DNA of 64,000 bases from Trichomonas vaginalis G3 (lineage: Eukaryota > Parabasalia > Trichomonadida > Trichomonadidae): NCBI RefSeq assembly GCF_026262505.1, contig NC_067208.1:1984001-2048000 (forward strand). Direction: 5' to 3'. Shown in pieces: positions 46,830 to 57,854 of this stretch (position 1 is its first letter; every line of letters starts with the position of its first letter). The position numbers were made by a program, and so were the translations under genes. The notes below the pieces were generated by a model. It was not told the DNA's origin and did not search any database. It worked only from the letters and a program-made list of their open reading frames with translations.

Positions 46830-47289
46830 CTATGAGAAAATTGAAATATCTATTCCTTCAAAAAAAGTCAAAGAAAATATTTTCAATCAAAAAATTAGTT
46901 GATATGATTTAAGGTCCTTATCAACCAATAATTTTTGGTTTCAAAAAGAAATGTTTTTGGGATTCTCAGGCTCACCAGCAACAAAATTTTCGACTAATTT
47001 TGGAAAATTACACTATTAGCTAACAATTTTTGGCAATATGAATGTCATTATGAATATAACCTTCTCATGATAAGTTTAGTTTTATTCTCTTTTAAAATAA
47101 TGAATTGATATTTTAATCATAACTAAACTTTATGATAAGTGAAAGGAGTTTTCTTGCAAATAATATATCTATGCAATATTAATCTATTTTCGAATTTTTA
47201 CATTGTTTTGAATTTGAATTTAATCAAGTAAATTTAAAAATTATATTGATCGTAAGCGTACATGAATCTTTAATATATATACATAAAAA
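46830..47289. other. Host intergenic, AT-rich
   Basis: No gene. Contains a weak hairpin around 46,889-46,940 (AAAATTAGTTGATA and TATCAACCAATAATTTTT). The transition from Polinton to host DNA probably lies in the first 50 bases, but no target duplication partner was identified. Confidence 0.5.
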
Positions 47290-47784
47290 TTAAAATATTT
47301 CAAAAGTACCAAATAAATCATCAAAAATTTCATCAACCATTGGTAGGTCTACATTTAAAGCAGGAAATGTTTCTTCAGGACTTGAAAAATTAGCTCTAGG
47401 TTCTAATTTTAATTCCTTATGCATTTCTCTGCAAATCTTTTTCTTTCTTGGAGTTCTTGTTCTTGTAAGTAATTTATATCTAGCTTTCACACTTGCATCT
47501 GATCTACCAGGAAGTAATGCAGTAATTCTTACCCATTGTGGGCCAATTTTATTATATTCTGCTATAATTAAATCATCTTCTTCTTTTGTAAATGGTTTTC
47601 TATTAATGTCAGGTGATAAGAATTTCATCCAACGATCTTTACATTGTCTTTGATTTCTACCAGGCATGTTTTTAGAGATACTTATCCAATCATGAATTCC
47701 ATACTCAGCCACAAGGTTTCTAAGCTTCTTGTCTTCTTGCTGGGAGAAATGATGTTTTGTACTCTTGATAAATGAGCGAATCAT
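47290..47784 (-). CDS. R2R3-type Myb DNA-binding protein
   Basis: The product is 164 residues. Two Myb repeats fill residues 10-110: the first has HFSQQEDKKLRNLVAEYG, DWISISKNMPGRNQRQCKDR and W; the second FTKEEDDLIIAEYNKIGPQW and ALLPGRSDASVKARY. The spaced Trp/hydrophobic residues that hold each repeat are present. Trichomonads carry hundreds of such short Myb proteins, some of which regulate adhesion and iron-response genes from promoter sites. Upstream, TCACTTTATTTTATTGG precedes ATG, a good trichomonad initiator. The acidic C-terminus (PMVDEIFDDLFGTF) could activate transcription. Intact host gene. Confidence 0.85.
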   Translation of the reverse strand: MIRSFIKSTKHHFSQQEDKKLRNLVAEYGIHDWISISKNMPGRNQRQCKDRWMKFLSPDINRKPFTKEEDDLIIAEYNKIGPQWVRITALLPGRSDASVKARYKLLTRTRTPRKKKICREMHKELKLEPRANFSSPEETFPALNVDLPMVDEIFDDLFGTFEIF

Positions 47785-48226
47785 CCAATAAAATAAAGTG
47801 ATTTACGAAATTTAATAGCCGATATAACCTCATTTTCTATCGAACAAAAATTTTTAACCATTCATCTCAATTTTGAGATGGCTAGGTAAATTTTCTCAAT
47901 TTTTGAGAGGAATTCAAAATAATAATCATGTAATTATTGCATTTGCGTATACTATGATATAATATTTTTTCAATTTGATAAGTTGAATTTTTTTTCATTG
48001 ATAGGACAGCATTCCGTTATTGGCTTGAGTAATCAATATCATTGAGATGTTGTGATAATGGTCCTTGGTGGTTCGTTGGCGAATGAATCAATATTCAATT
48101 GAAAAAAAAAATGAAATCTCATGAATCCAACCCAATAATTAGTAATTCTCTCCAGTATATATCATGAGATTTAATTTTCAATTGAAAAAAATCGAATTTA
48201 AATTAAATTGGAGAAAACATAAAAAG
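47785..48226. other. Host intergenic with inverted repeats
   Basis: Contains the initiator of the Myb gene, a CATCTCAATTTTGAGATGG hairpin near 47,863, and a 25-bp inverted repeat (48,095-48,129 and 48,165-48,190; TCATGAGATTT and AAATCTCATGA arms with poly-A/T extensions). No gene seen. Confidence 0.55.
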
Positions 48227-48230
48227 TTAA

Positions 48231-50397
48231 GGGTGCACACGAGAGGATCATGTAAACTTCAGAATTTAGAACCTTATTTTTAGGCATTATCTTGGCTACC
48301 TATTTAGGCTCGAAAAGCAAAAAATATCAAAAAATACAACTTGACTCCATTATGACCCTTTCATGGAGGTAGTTTTTATCCGCTAGTATTTTCCCTTTGA
48401 ATCTCTTTACAATTCGAAATCAAATTCAAAACTCAGTAGAAGAAAGGAAGAATCGACTTACTACGGTTGTAATACGAATAAATACATATATTTAATTATT
48501 CTTATTTACATAATAATTGTTTGAAGCTCATATTCCATCAAATTTTTAAATAAAAACATTAAAATGTTGAAAATGTTCATCTATTTTAATAGGGTTTTGG
48601 CACTTTATTGAGGAATTACTACATACATAGTCGAACTGAACTTGATATTTTGAAATTTAAATTATTTATCAAAATTAAAATTTAACTTGAAATTTATAAT
48701 TATTTAGTCATATTTTGCATAATTCTAAGTAGATTTTGTAAAAAATCAAGAAAGAAAAATTTTAACGTGCTTTATTTTTTCTTTTTTATAATAATACATA
48801 TTATTATATAATTAACATATTCATAATGTTTCACCCTTTCAAAAATATCCTCCTCCTCCTCTCAAATAAACGTACATGCGGGTGGCCTCTTTTTTCAAAA
48901 AATTAAAATTTGAAATTTTGGGCTCAAATATTAGAGATTTTTTCAACCTTCAACGATATATGTTGTCTATATCAGACCTCCTTTCTTTTTGATACTTAAC
49001 ATTGTTCCTAAATCTTAGCCGTTAAGGCTGTTCTGAAAATATTTTTTTTTCGAAAAAATTCGAAAAAAAATTCTTAAAATTCAAAAATCCCTTAATTCCT
49101 GAGGATTAGGGTTGTTAGATTCCGGACGATAGGTGTCTTGGAAGATTTGCCTGGTGTCATCATAGTGTCTTTAAATCAAAAATTTTATTTTGGAGTTAGT
49201 TTTATTGATTTTTCAATAAAAAACATTTCTAAAACAAGAAAATAAAACGATAAAATATTTATATTTTATATAAGGATCTTATATATTTAAAATAAATATC
49301 ATTTTATTTTTTTCATTGGTGTCTGTCAAACCATAATACACTATTCAAAAATTCAATGTGTCTTGCGGTTTCAAAAGACACCTTCAAATTGAACGATAGC
49401 ACAGACACTATTGAATTTTACCCATTTTATTTAGTTTTTACCCTTTTTATTTTTAAGAATTAATGACTGAAACAGCCGTTTAGCTATGACCTCAATCACT
49501 TTTATTTATTATTTTAAATATTATTTAATTTTATTATTTGAATAGGCCAACTTATATTTGAGAAGCTCAATTTGAGACCACTTAAAACATTGAAATATCA
49601 TAAATATTGAAATATTAAAAAGTGTTTTTCAAAATATTGAAATTATAAAAATTTATAATACTGAAATTGAGACAAATTAATAAATTCAATGTGTTTTTTT
49701 TTTGAAATAACTCTCAAATATTATTTTTTTGTTTATTTAATGATGAATAAATATGATTGCTTTAGTCAATCATAAAAACTAATTTAAGTTTAAAATAATG
49801 AAAGGATAATTTGATTGTTTTTTAAAATACAATTATTTTTGATGATTTGCAAGAATCTTTGAAAAGAATATAATATAGGTTCTATTTTTGTAAAATTTAT
49901 CCAAATCATGTATTACATAAATTACGATTAAAACGATGAAAGAACCAAAAAGTGTGTTTTGTGTTTTGTTGTTGCGTGTTGGATGCGGGATCCTGTTATT
50001 TCCGAAATCGACAAAAAATTTGGAAATTTAATTTCCGAAATCGAAATTATATTAATGTTTTTAATATTCTTATATCAAAAGGATTAAAGTTCATTAAGAG
50101 AAAAACAATTCTTATTCTTCAATCTATTGGCACATTTATTTCTACACGCCAATAAGGAAGGGAAAATTATAAGACACCATGGTGTCTTCAAAACGCTAAT
50201 TTTTGATATTTTTAACAACCCTACTGAGGATTTTGGAAAAAAGTTTTTACATGAACATGTGTATATTATATGAAGTATATTGATAAGGTAAAAATCAAAT
50301 TTTATTGCATATTCATCGAGAAAATAAACTAACGAATCCCTCAAAATTGAGAGGGTAATCCTCCTCCTCTCAAATAAACGTACATACGGGTGCACCC
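48231..50397. mobile_element. TTAA-flanked insertion, possibly piggyBac-like, 2,167 bp
   Basis: TTAA at 48,227-48,230 is followed by GGGTGCAC. At the other side GTGCACCC is followed by TTAA at 50,398-50,401. TTAA duplication with a GGG-type short inverted end is the piggyBac pattern, but the matching arm is only eight bases. No transposase frame is present. The right-end sequence CTCCTCCTCTCAAATAAACG recurs in direct orientation near 48,857, hinting at a composite or repeated insertion. Inside are many GTGTCTT/AAGACAC units (49,130-49,420, and a palindrome AGACACCATGGTGTCT at 50,171). Confidence 0.4.
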
Positions 50398-50765
50398 TTA
50401 AAATGAATTAATTTTAATGAAAAAATAAAAAAAATCTGGTTAATATAATGCGATAAATATTCGAATAAATTTTCCAGTAGTATCAAATCTATTTGAAAGA
50501 TATTCGAAGAAGTGATATTTTGAATTGTGAATTTTAATATTGTTTCATTTTGTGTAGATTGCTCGATAATGAAATGTATCAAAAGATTCATTGAATATGA
50601 GTCAATGGAAAAGCTTAAATCCTTAGGGATATCCAAAATAAATCTTAATAAAGAAGATTCGTCTTGAAAATTAGCTTCCGAAAGTTCTATTTCAGTCGGA
50701 GCTGGAAGATTCCGATCATTTATGAATCTCGAAACGACAGAAAATTTGTATTGTTTATATTTCAT
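50370..50765 (-). pseudogene. Host gene fragment cut by the TTAA insertion
   Basis: A 131-codon frame starts MKYKQYKFSVVSRFINDRNL. Its ATG is preceded by TCATTTCGAATA, a good trichomonad initiator, so the start looks real. The sequence (SSLLRFILDIPKDLSFSIDS, MNLLIHFIIEQSTQNETILK) is Leu/Ile-rich like many trichomonad proteins but was not assigned to a family. The frame enters the repeat at 50,397 and its last ten residues are encoded by the insertion. On the other side of the insertion only a few codons remain open, so the gene was probably already short or decayed. Confidence 0.5.
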
Positions 50766-51730
50766 TATTCGAAATGATAAACTTCAAAATCAAAAATTTA
50801 TTTTTTTACAATATATTTCATCCAATTGTCAAGGCTAAATTTTTCACCGGAAGTGTATCAAAAATTGATAAGATTTACGGTGATCTAATTATGACAATTC
50901 AATGCATCTCGTGATATAACGCAGATATAAACACAACTGATATTGCATAACTAATAATTGAGTCAAATAACTAAATTATGTGTTATATTTTACACATATT
51001 TCTTCAATTTTGTAATAAATGGATGTTTAACACTAATTTTTAAGGACTTCGACTTTAGCATCACATAAATATGTTATTTTCTATATTAAAACGTAATTTT
51101 GGTGGTCTTAGAATAGAAAAATATGCAATATTCGTGGAGATAATGAGGGTTCTTAAACATGTTCTTAAAAATAAATAAAATAATACAAATCTTTATTCAA
51201 TCTTTTGATATTGTTGGTCCTCTCTTTGTGAAAATACTTAACTTCAAAGAGTATTATGTTTTACCTAGTGATGACCTTAAGTTTGCAAAAACATAATAAA
51301 AGTAAAATAAAAAAGATCGGATTTATCACAAAACTTTGAGTATTATAGGATTTAATATATTTTCTTAGTAGATTATATGATTTAGTTTCTTAAAATCGAA
51401 AGTATTTCTTGAGGAAAATATAAATTGAAATTCAAAAAGTAAAAAAAATGTAAACAAATCAAATTTTAAATAGACCAAATGTTGATTTTTCATTCGTTTT
51501 CTCATTATCGAAAAAAATTTCGAAAGCTAAGAAGTCAATAACAAGTTAGATAATACAACAAAAACCACATCGGATATGTTTTCATCAAATAGTCTCCTAG
51601 ATTTGTTATGAAATTAAAATATCATGATATTTTGGGCTTTTGATTTCAATATTAGAATTATTCAGTTATGTCGTGCTAATATCAATTGCTTTATACAATT
51701 AATCGTTTACAAGCTGCAAAAATCGAACAA
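50766..51730. other. Host intergenic, no gene seen
   Basis: About 960 bases of AT-rich DNA with stops in all frames. No tRNA, rRNA or clear repeat was recognised. Confidence 0.55.
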
Positions 51731-52053
51731 TAATTTGACTTTGTAAAAAAAGTGCGTCATTTTTATTCGTTATACTTACAAAATGTAAACATTACGAGAA
51801 ACATTTACATTTGTAAATGTAACAAGTAAAGTTGTATCGCATAATTTGACTTTGTAAAAAAAGTGTGTCATTTTTATTCGTTATACTTACAAAATGTAAA
51901 CATTACGAGAAACATTTACATTTGTAAATGTAACAAGTAAAGTTGTATCGCATAATTTGACTTTGTAAAAAAAGTGTGTCATTTTTATTCGTTATACTTA
52001 CAAAATGTAAACATTACGAGAAACATTTACATTTGTAAATGTAACAAGTAAAT
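51731..52053. repeat. 111-bp tandem repeat, three copies
   Basis: The unit beginning TAATTTGACTTTGTAAAAAA repeats at 51,731, 51,842 and 51,953, almost without change. Each unit holds the palindrome ACATTTACATTTGTAAATGT, so it forms three evenly spaced hairpins. No coding sense in any frame. Confidence 0.93.
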
Positions 52054-52596
52054 ACATCAGATTTAAATTGTAAATGTAGTTTATCTCTCTCATCTCCTTT
52101 TTAAAAGGTATTACATACATACGAACGCATGGGTCACTCAATAATTAGCGTGATAATAATTGAGGATAGACTGTAATCGTAATTTTATTTTTGGACTTAT
52201 ATTTCGACATTTTGAAGTCGCTTGAAAGTCTTGCAAATGATTAAATTTGGAAAATTTGACCTAAGTCTGCATTATTTTGATGACTTAAACAATTCTATAA
52301 ATCTGTTTTCCTAAAAATTTAAAAAGATATAATTTCAATTTCCCTAAATTTATGTAATTCATATATCACCAAAATATTTGGACTGCATTTCGTTTGTCTG
52401 CACCTAATTAAAGTCTAAATACCAATTAATTTTGGAGTTGCATTGCTTTTAATGTAAAAATGCACGTTTAGAAAAAGACGATAACGATTAAATTACAAAA
52501 TCGATAACCTCTCATTGTTTTTTTTTAGAAAATGAATTTGAAATAAGATAGGATTACATAATATTGTTTAATCATAAAAAATAACAATACATAGTT
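52054..52596. other. Host intergenic downstream of the amylase gene
   Basis: AT-rich, no gene. The minus-strand amylase transcript would end here; no distinct signal was recognised. Confidence 0.5.
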
Positions 52597-54561
52597 TTAA
52601 AGGTTCATCCAGTTATTCATTTCTTGGATGATTTCAGAATCTCTGTGAACGTAAGTATATCCCTTTCCACCTGGATATGAAGTAGCCGATGGGTTGTAAG
52701 CCTTGATGTATTCTCTTGTGTGGCAGCTCTCGCAGGAAAGAGTGCATTTCTTACAATCAGATTCTCCATCTGGTATAGAATGGACATTATTGTCACCCCA
52801 GTAGTAAGAAGAGAGAACTAATCTGATTGGTGCTGCATCCTTGTTGTTAGATTCGAAACCTGCTGGATTCTTGAAGAGTCTCTTTTCGTATTCACGATGT
52901 TTGGCCGGATCACAACCTTTAACAAGGACACAACCAGCATCATGCATATCTCTTGATGATGAACCATCGTTTTGTTGATCGTGGTCATCGTTTTGGATGA
53001 CTTTACGATGTGGATCGATTGATCCGTTATCATTTCCTGGTTCTGTTGGATATCCGCACCACCAGATCTTAATTTTAAGGATTTCATCATCATTCAATCC
53101 ATTTTGCTTGAGGAATTTAGTCAATCCGCCAGTGAATGAGTAATCTCCATCACCTTGGACTAAAAGATAAGCTTCACCACCTGTAAGAACTTCAAGCCAT
53201 GAGATGAAGTCATCAGGAAGTGAACCACCGAGTCCTTGCTTGACTTTTCCGAAAATTGCGGCAAGATCTTTAGGATGGATATGCTTAGCGGCATCAATTC
53301 TGTAACCACTGAAGCCAATTGAAATAAGATCGATCATGAAGTCAGCAATTCTCTGTCTGACGTAATCCTTTGATGTATCTAAGTCGGATAAGCCGGAAAG
53401 CCAACCAGTGTTGAGGATGTTTGGATCTGACCATGAACCAAGTGCTTTATCGCAATGGAAATCTTCTGGACCGTAAGGAACTGCTGGGAATTCTAATACG
53501 TTTGTTCCACGTCCTGTATTTGGATTTGTTTCGTATGTATATGCTGGCGTGTAATAAGGAGAGCCAAGTTCGTAAGCTGATGATGTCTTGTTGCCCCATT
53601 TCGTGCATCCGGCACTTGGATTTCTGTGGTTTGACAAATCGTTGCCGTTACCTGTCATGTGGTTAACAACAGCATCTGCGTATACTCTTACACCGTATCT
53701 TCTGCATGTATTGATCATATTTCTCAATTGATCTCTTGTTCCCATTCTTCCTTGAAGCCTGTAAGAAACTGGCTGGTACATGAAGTACCATGGGTTCAAT
53801 TCTTTCTCGAATGTTTGAGAAGACATGACTTGTTCTTGATGTGGGAAGACTTTGACGCCTAAGTATCCAGCATCAGCAATGAACTTACATTCTTGCTCGA
53901 TATCGGCATCCGGCCAACCAAACAACTCAATGATGGCTCCTTTCTGACCATTTCTGTATCTTTGGTCATTTGACCTTTGTCCGAGAGGAGCGACGTTCCG
54001 GACGAAGTCAATATCATCGAGGATGAGAGATTCACCTGTAGCAGCGACAACCTTGACTTTGAGCAATTTGTTGAAAGATGAATCAAATGTCTTTGAATTC
54101 GTCTTCTGGGCAACGCCATCGAAGTAGAAAGTAAGGTCTAAGTCTTTGGAAGTCTTTGTGATGATGTTAACTGTGCAGGATTGTCTTCCTGATGCGTATT
54201 TGAGCTGTGCGTATCCGGTAAGATCAGACATATCTTGGAAACCTGGTTTCCAGTTTTCTTTTCCACGCTTTGGTGTATTCCAGAGATTTCCAAACCATTT
54301 GGGATCAATATCTCCACTAGAACCAGCGCATGACATTTGAGGATGAATATTGCAATTAGGGAGTGGATCATATTGGTTGGCAGCACCAAATCTACCATTA
54401 ACAGCGAATGAAATAAGCATAGCTGTGATAACTAAGAATAATACAGCTCCACAACCAATGAAAGCGTATTTGATCCATGATGTTGAGCTATCACGTTCTC
54501 TATCGACTGACTCAAGCTACTCTGGGTCATTCATTAAAGGATTTTCGTTAACTTGCTCCAT
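52597..54561 (-). pseudogene. GH13 alpha-amylase with N-terminal membrane anchor and one in-frame stop
   Basis: The start at 54,561 (MEQVNENPLMNDPE) is chosen because TTCATTTTTAATAAAT, an initiator, lies just before it. An in-frame TAG follows at 54,517-54,519 (codon 15). The frame then continues through a membrane anchor (IKYAFIGCGAVLFLVITAML) and a full glycoside hydrolase 13 domain: ADAVVNHMTG near residue 295, GYRIDAAKHIHP near 420, WLEVLTGGEAYL near 455 and QNDDHDQQND near 522. These are the four conserved regions with the Asp and Glu catalytic residues. It would hydrolyse starch or glycogen at the cell surface or in lysosomes. Initiation at 54,420 would leave a protein of 607 residues lacking most of the anchor. 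Confidence 0.85.
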
Positions 54562-55653
54562 ATTTATTAAAAATGAACTTAATTGCATTTCAATACTTTA
54601 CATAAATTCCATCGCAATTTTGGCTAAACGACGGTTTTTATCTTGAATGGTCTACCGGAATTTTTTTATTGGTCAGATTTGAGTTTGGTTACGATGGAAT
54701 ACTTTTATTGTATAACAACATTCTACTATACCAACATATAAATGTTTTCCAAGAATAATGCCTTTATTATGATCAGGGATCAAATTTTTATTTGTTGTTT
54801 TTCAAAAATGAATCATAGAGGAAGAACAACATAAGGATAGTGATATATAGATTATACTGAAGCATAGTTCGCATGTTATCCTTCCATAAGTTATAAATAT
54901 ATATCACTCTATTAAAAAGTTAGGGATTTGCAATTTTCAATTATAACATTAATTATGTTACATAATGTTATAAAAAATAGATTATCCTGAGACAATATTG
55001 CTCATTATTTATTTCAGAATCTTATAATGGTAGAGTTTTCATTTCCATATAGATGAGAACCAAATAGAAAAAGTCTCAAATGCTAGATTACATTAATATA
55101 GCTACAAAATCATCAAAAATTAAAAAGAAGGTTGAAATTTGCCTTTGTTGTCTTGAAAAATAGATGATTCTATACCAAAGACATCTTTTTATATAAGAAT
55201 ACATTATAGTTGAACGTTATCAACAATTATACATGTAAACCAATGTCAAATGAAATCATCACATTTTATTTTTTATATAATGCTGAGTTTTCCAAAGATA
55301 TACACAATTTTTTCTATGTGTACAGTCTATTAATCTTAATGTTTTTAATGCAATGGCCAACTAAATTAAATTTCATATCATTATCGATAAGGCTAGATTT
55401 CACATGATCTTCTAGCATAAAAATACTTAGATACGGATAATTAATAACATTTTAAGTTCCGTAATCTTATTCAAGGCTGTAATGTATCTTACTCTTGCGC
55501 CAACATGTCATATTAATTAATCGGATCATTTAACTACGTAAATATGCTTTTATACTACTACTGAAAGACATATTACAGTGAGAGTTCATGACCACGCATA
55601 AATCCGCAATTCTACAAAAATTCAAATTTCAAAGTTTTCAGATACATCATAAA
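54562..55653. other. Host intergenic, 1.1 kb
   Basis: AT-rich. A TATATATCAC-type imperfect inverted repeat lies near 54,840-54,910 (ATAGTGATATATAG and ATATATATCACT). No convincing gene; the open frame at 55,210-55,407 has a biased composition and no initiator. Confidence 0.5.
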
Positions 55654-56907
55654 TTACATTGATATTATTAATATTATCTTAAAGTGTTTACTATATAAGT
55701 AATCAGTCATTTGAAATTCCTGATTCTTCTCATTGCGAGCGATGATGCCCTTGATGGCAGCAGCAACAGACTTGCACTTGCAGTGCATGATCATGGAAGC
55801 AATGATGAATGGCTTGTGGGAAGCTTCGAAGTAAGTATCAAGGCGATTCTTCTGGAAGCATTCGTTTGTAATTTCACCACGTTCGCAGGAGAGTCCTGAG
55901 ATATCAGCTGGAAGGCAGTGCATGTAGAGAGCCTTTCCATTCTTTGTTGTGGCCATCATCTCGTCATCGCATTGCCAGTCGATGTACTTCTTGTTGAGTT
56001 CGAGGCACTCCTTCTCTGTTGCCTTAAGACCATCATAGTCCTTCTTCTTGAGTTGAGCTGTTCTCTTCTCGGAAATCCACATTGGAGCCCAAGACTTTGG
56101 ATAAACGACATCAGCATCGACGAAGGCCTTTCTCATGTCGTGTGTGATCTCGAATGAGCCACCAGCCTTAGCTGCGTTCTGCTTTGTAATTTCGATGATT
56201 TCTGGAATGAGATCGTAGCCTTCTGGGTGAGCAAGGACGAGGTTTGTGCCAAAGCGAGAAAGAAGGGCGATGAAACCTTGTGGAACAGAGAGTGGTTTGC
56301 CGTAGGATGGAGAATAAGCCCAGGACATGACAATCTTCTTGCCACGGAGAGCTTCAAGGGATCCGAAGACCTTAACGAGGTGGGAAAGGTCAGCCATAGC
56401 CTGTGTTGGGTGATCTTCATCGCATTGAAGGTTGATAATGCATGGGCGCTTGAAAAGAACCTTCTTTTCAGCGGATTCTGTGATGGATTAGCCAACTTCG
56501 AGCATATACTTGTGGCCAGCGCCAAGGTAAAGGTCATCACGGATGCCAATAGCTTCGGTGAAGAAGGAAATCATTGTAGCTGTCTCGCGGACTGTTTCAC
56601 CATGAGAGATCTGTGACTTGCCTTCATCTAAGTCAGCAGCTGAAAGGCCAAGCATAGATGTTGCAGAAGCGAAGGAGAATCTTGTACGTGTTGAGTTATC
56701 ACGGAAGATGGAAGCACCAAGGCCTGATTGGAAGATCTTGCAAGAAACATTGTTCTTGATAAGCTCTTCAAGAGCCCAAGATGCGTTTAATGTTGACTTA
56801 ATTGTCTCATCGTTCATATCCCATGTACGAAGCCAGTCGCCACCATATGTGCAGATCTTGCCATCGTATTGTTCGAGTTCGTGGACGTAGTTATCTAGAG
56901 CAGACAT
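55654..56907 (-). pseudogene. YgeW-type carbamoyltransferase (aspartate/ornithine transcarbamylase family), one in-frame stop
   Basis: The start at 56,907 (MSALDNYVHELEQYDGKI) is preceded by TTTCATTTCACTTTGGG, a double initiator match. The carbamoyl-phosphate site FRDNSTRTRFSFAS, the YgeW-like DLDEGKSQISHGETVRET, and the second-substrate motif YMHCLPADIS are all present. A TAA at 56,488-56,490 interrupts the frame near residue 140. The same frame then continues unbroken to 55,654, about 417 codons in all. The family transfers a carbamoyl group to an amino or ureido acceptor; YgeW-type enzymes lie in purine or allantoin-like degradation and their exact substrate is unclear. This looks recently inactivated. 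Confidence 0.88.
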
Positions 56908-57854
56908 CCCAAAGTGAAATGAAAATTCACATCGTTTTGGAGAATTGAAATCTGAAAACAAAATCAAGAAATGATGTTAAAGTGTTCTTCTTAAAATTTA
57001 TCTGATTTTTTGTTGCTGATTGGTGTCAATTTTTTACCGCAAAAAAATGAAATAATATTGTTTAATCATTGATTTAGAATCTATATTTATCGGAATATAG
57101 ATTTTCGTAAAGATGTAGCAAAAATTATGATGTTTTATTTTTCATGATTTTGATAATCAAGATAATTCCAAATTGTCAATTAAATACTAACTTATTAGAT
57201 CATTATAATATGTTCAAATCGTTATAACTAAATAATCTTTAAATTTCGAGTTTGAAATGATGAAAATCACAATATTAATGCTTATCATTATAGTATTCAT
57301 TAACGGGACAAGCTTGTAAATACAAAAACATACGAGATTATCAAATTTAAAGCTTAGCCAGAGATTTGAAAATCTTTTATCGAACGAATACCTTAGCGAA
57401 TATCATTTCTCCAGATTATACATATATCCAAATCCAATGGAATAACAAAAGAGCAAATATTATATTTATCTGTTTATGTAATAAGAGTGCATCGTATTTA
57501 ATTTGAAAAAAAAATTGATGTAAAAATTGAAAGGAATGTTGGTCCGGCATTCAAATTATTAATGATGAATTTAACATTTAGTAATACAGCTTCCCTGGCT
57601 GTTGGGGAGCATTTTTTACTCATTGCCATGATCGTATGACAGATTTTAATTATTTTTTCTGAGAGATGACTGTTATGAATAAAATTTGATCGAACACAGA
57701 CTGCTTGTAATTCCTATAGTATAGTGCATAATAATATGAAATGCCAAGTCGATTCGATTTTTTGGAGATGAATTGTTCAATGACATTTAAGAGATGAGTG
57801 AAAAAGCATAAAAATTACAATAAGATAGCGCGCTTTATTAAATACATTGCAAAA
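56908..57854. other. Host intergenic, about 950 bases
   Basis: AT-rich with no convincing gene. Contains the initiator of the carbamoyltransferase gene on its left side and the 3' flank of the Myb gene on its right. Confidence 0.5.

Larger units (their letters stand above)
18500..46830. mobile_element. Polinton/Maverick B, carrying two later insertions
   Basis: This is a second complete set of Polinton parts: fibre, integrase, pVI-like protein, polymerase, HNH endonuclease, ATPase, SSB-like protein, SF3 helicase, penton-like protein, capsid and a large structural protein. Without its two insertions it would be about 22 kb, an ordinary Polinton size. A Mutator-like transposon (25,987-31,030) and a hairpin-rich element (33,033-34,530) lie inside it. 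Apart from these it has perhaps four or five breaks, so it is a recent but dead copy. The ends are approximate: the left is placed near the 49-residue remnant at 18.5 kb, the right just after the last gene at 46.74 kb and a GC-rich palindrome at 46.8 kb. Whether 18.5-25 kb and 31-46.8 kb are one element or two partial ones is inference; the MULE duplication shows only that its immediate flanks were contiguous. Confidence 0.75.

Noticed and set aside
50370-50765. Assigning the 131-codon frame to ankyrin, BspA or BTB families
   Set aside because: It is Leu/Ile-rich like many trichomonad proteins, but no repeat unit or domain motif could be matched by eye.
53421-54398. Several open frames of 60-90 codons overlapping the amylase gene on both strands
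   Set aside because: All are shadows of the amylase frame, which carries all four GH13 regions.
55210-55407. A 65-codon plus-strand frame between the amylase and carbamoyltransferase genes
   Set aside because: Phe/Ile/Leu-rich AT-driven composition, no initiator and no domain.
52597-56907. Alternative genetic code to explain stops in the amylase and carbamoyltransferase genes
   Set aside because: The stops differ (TAG and TAA), each occurs once, and other genes here end normally at both codons. Trichomonads use the standard code.
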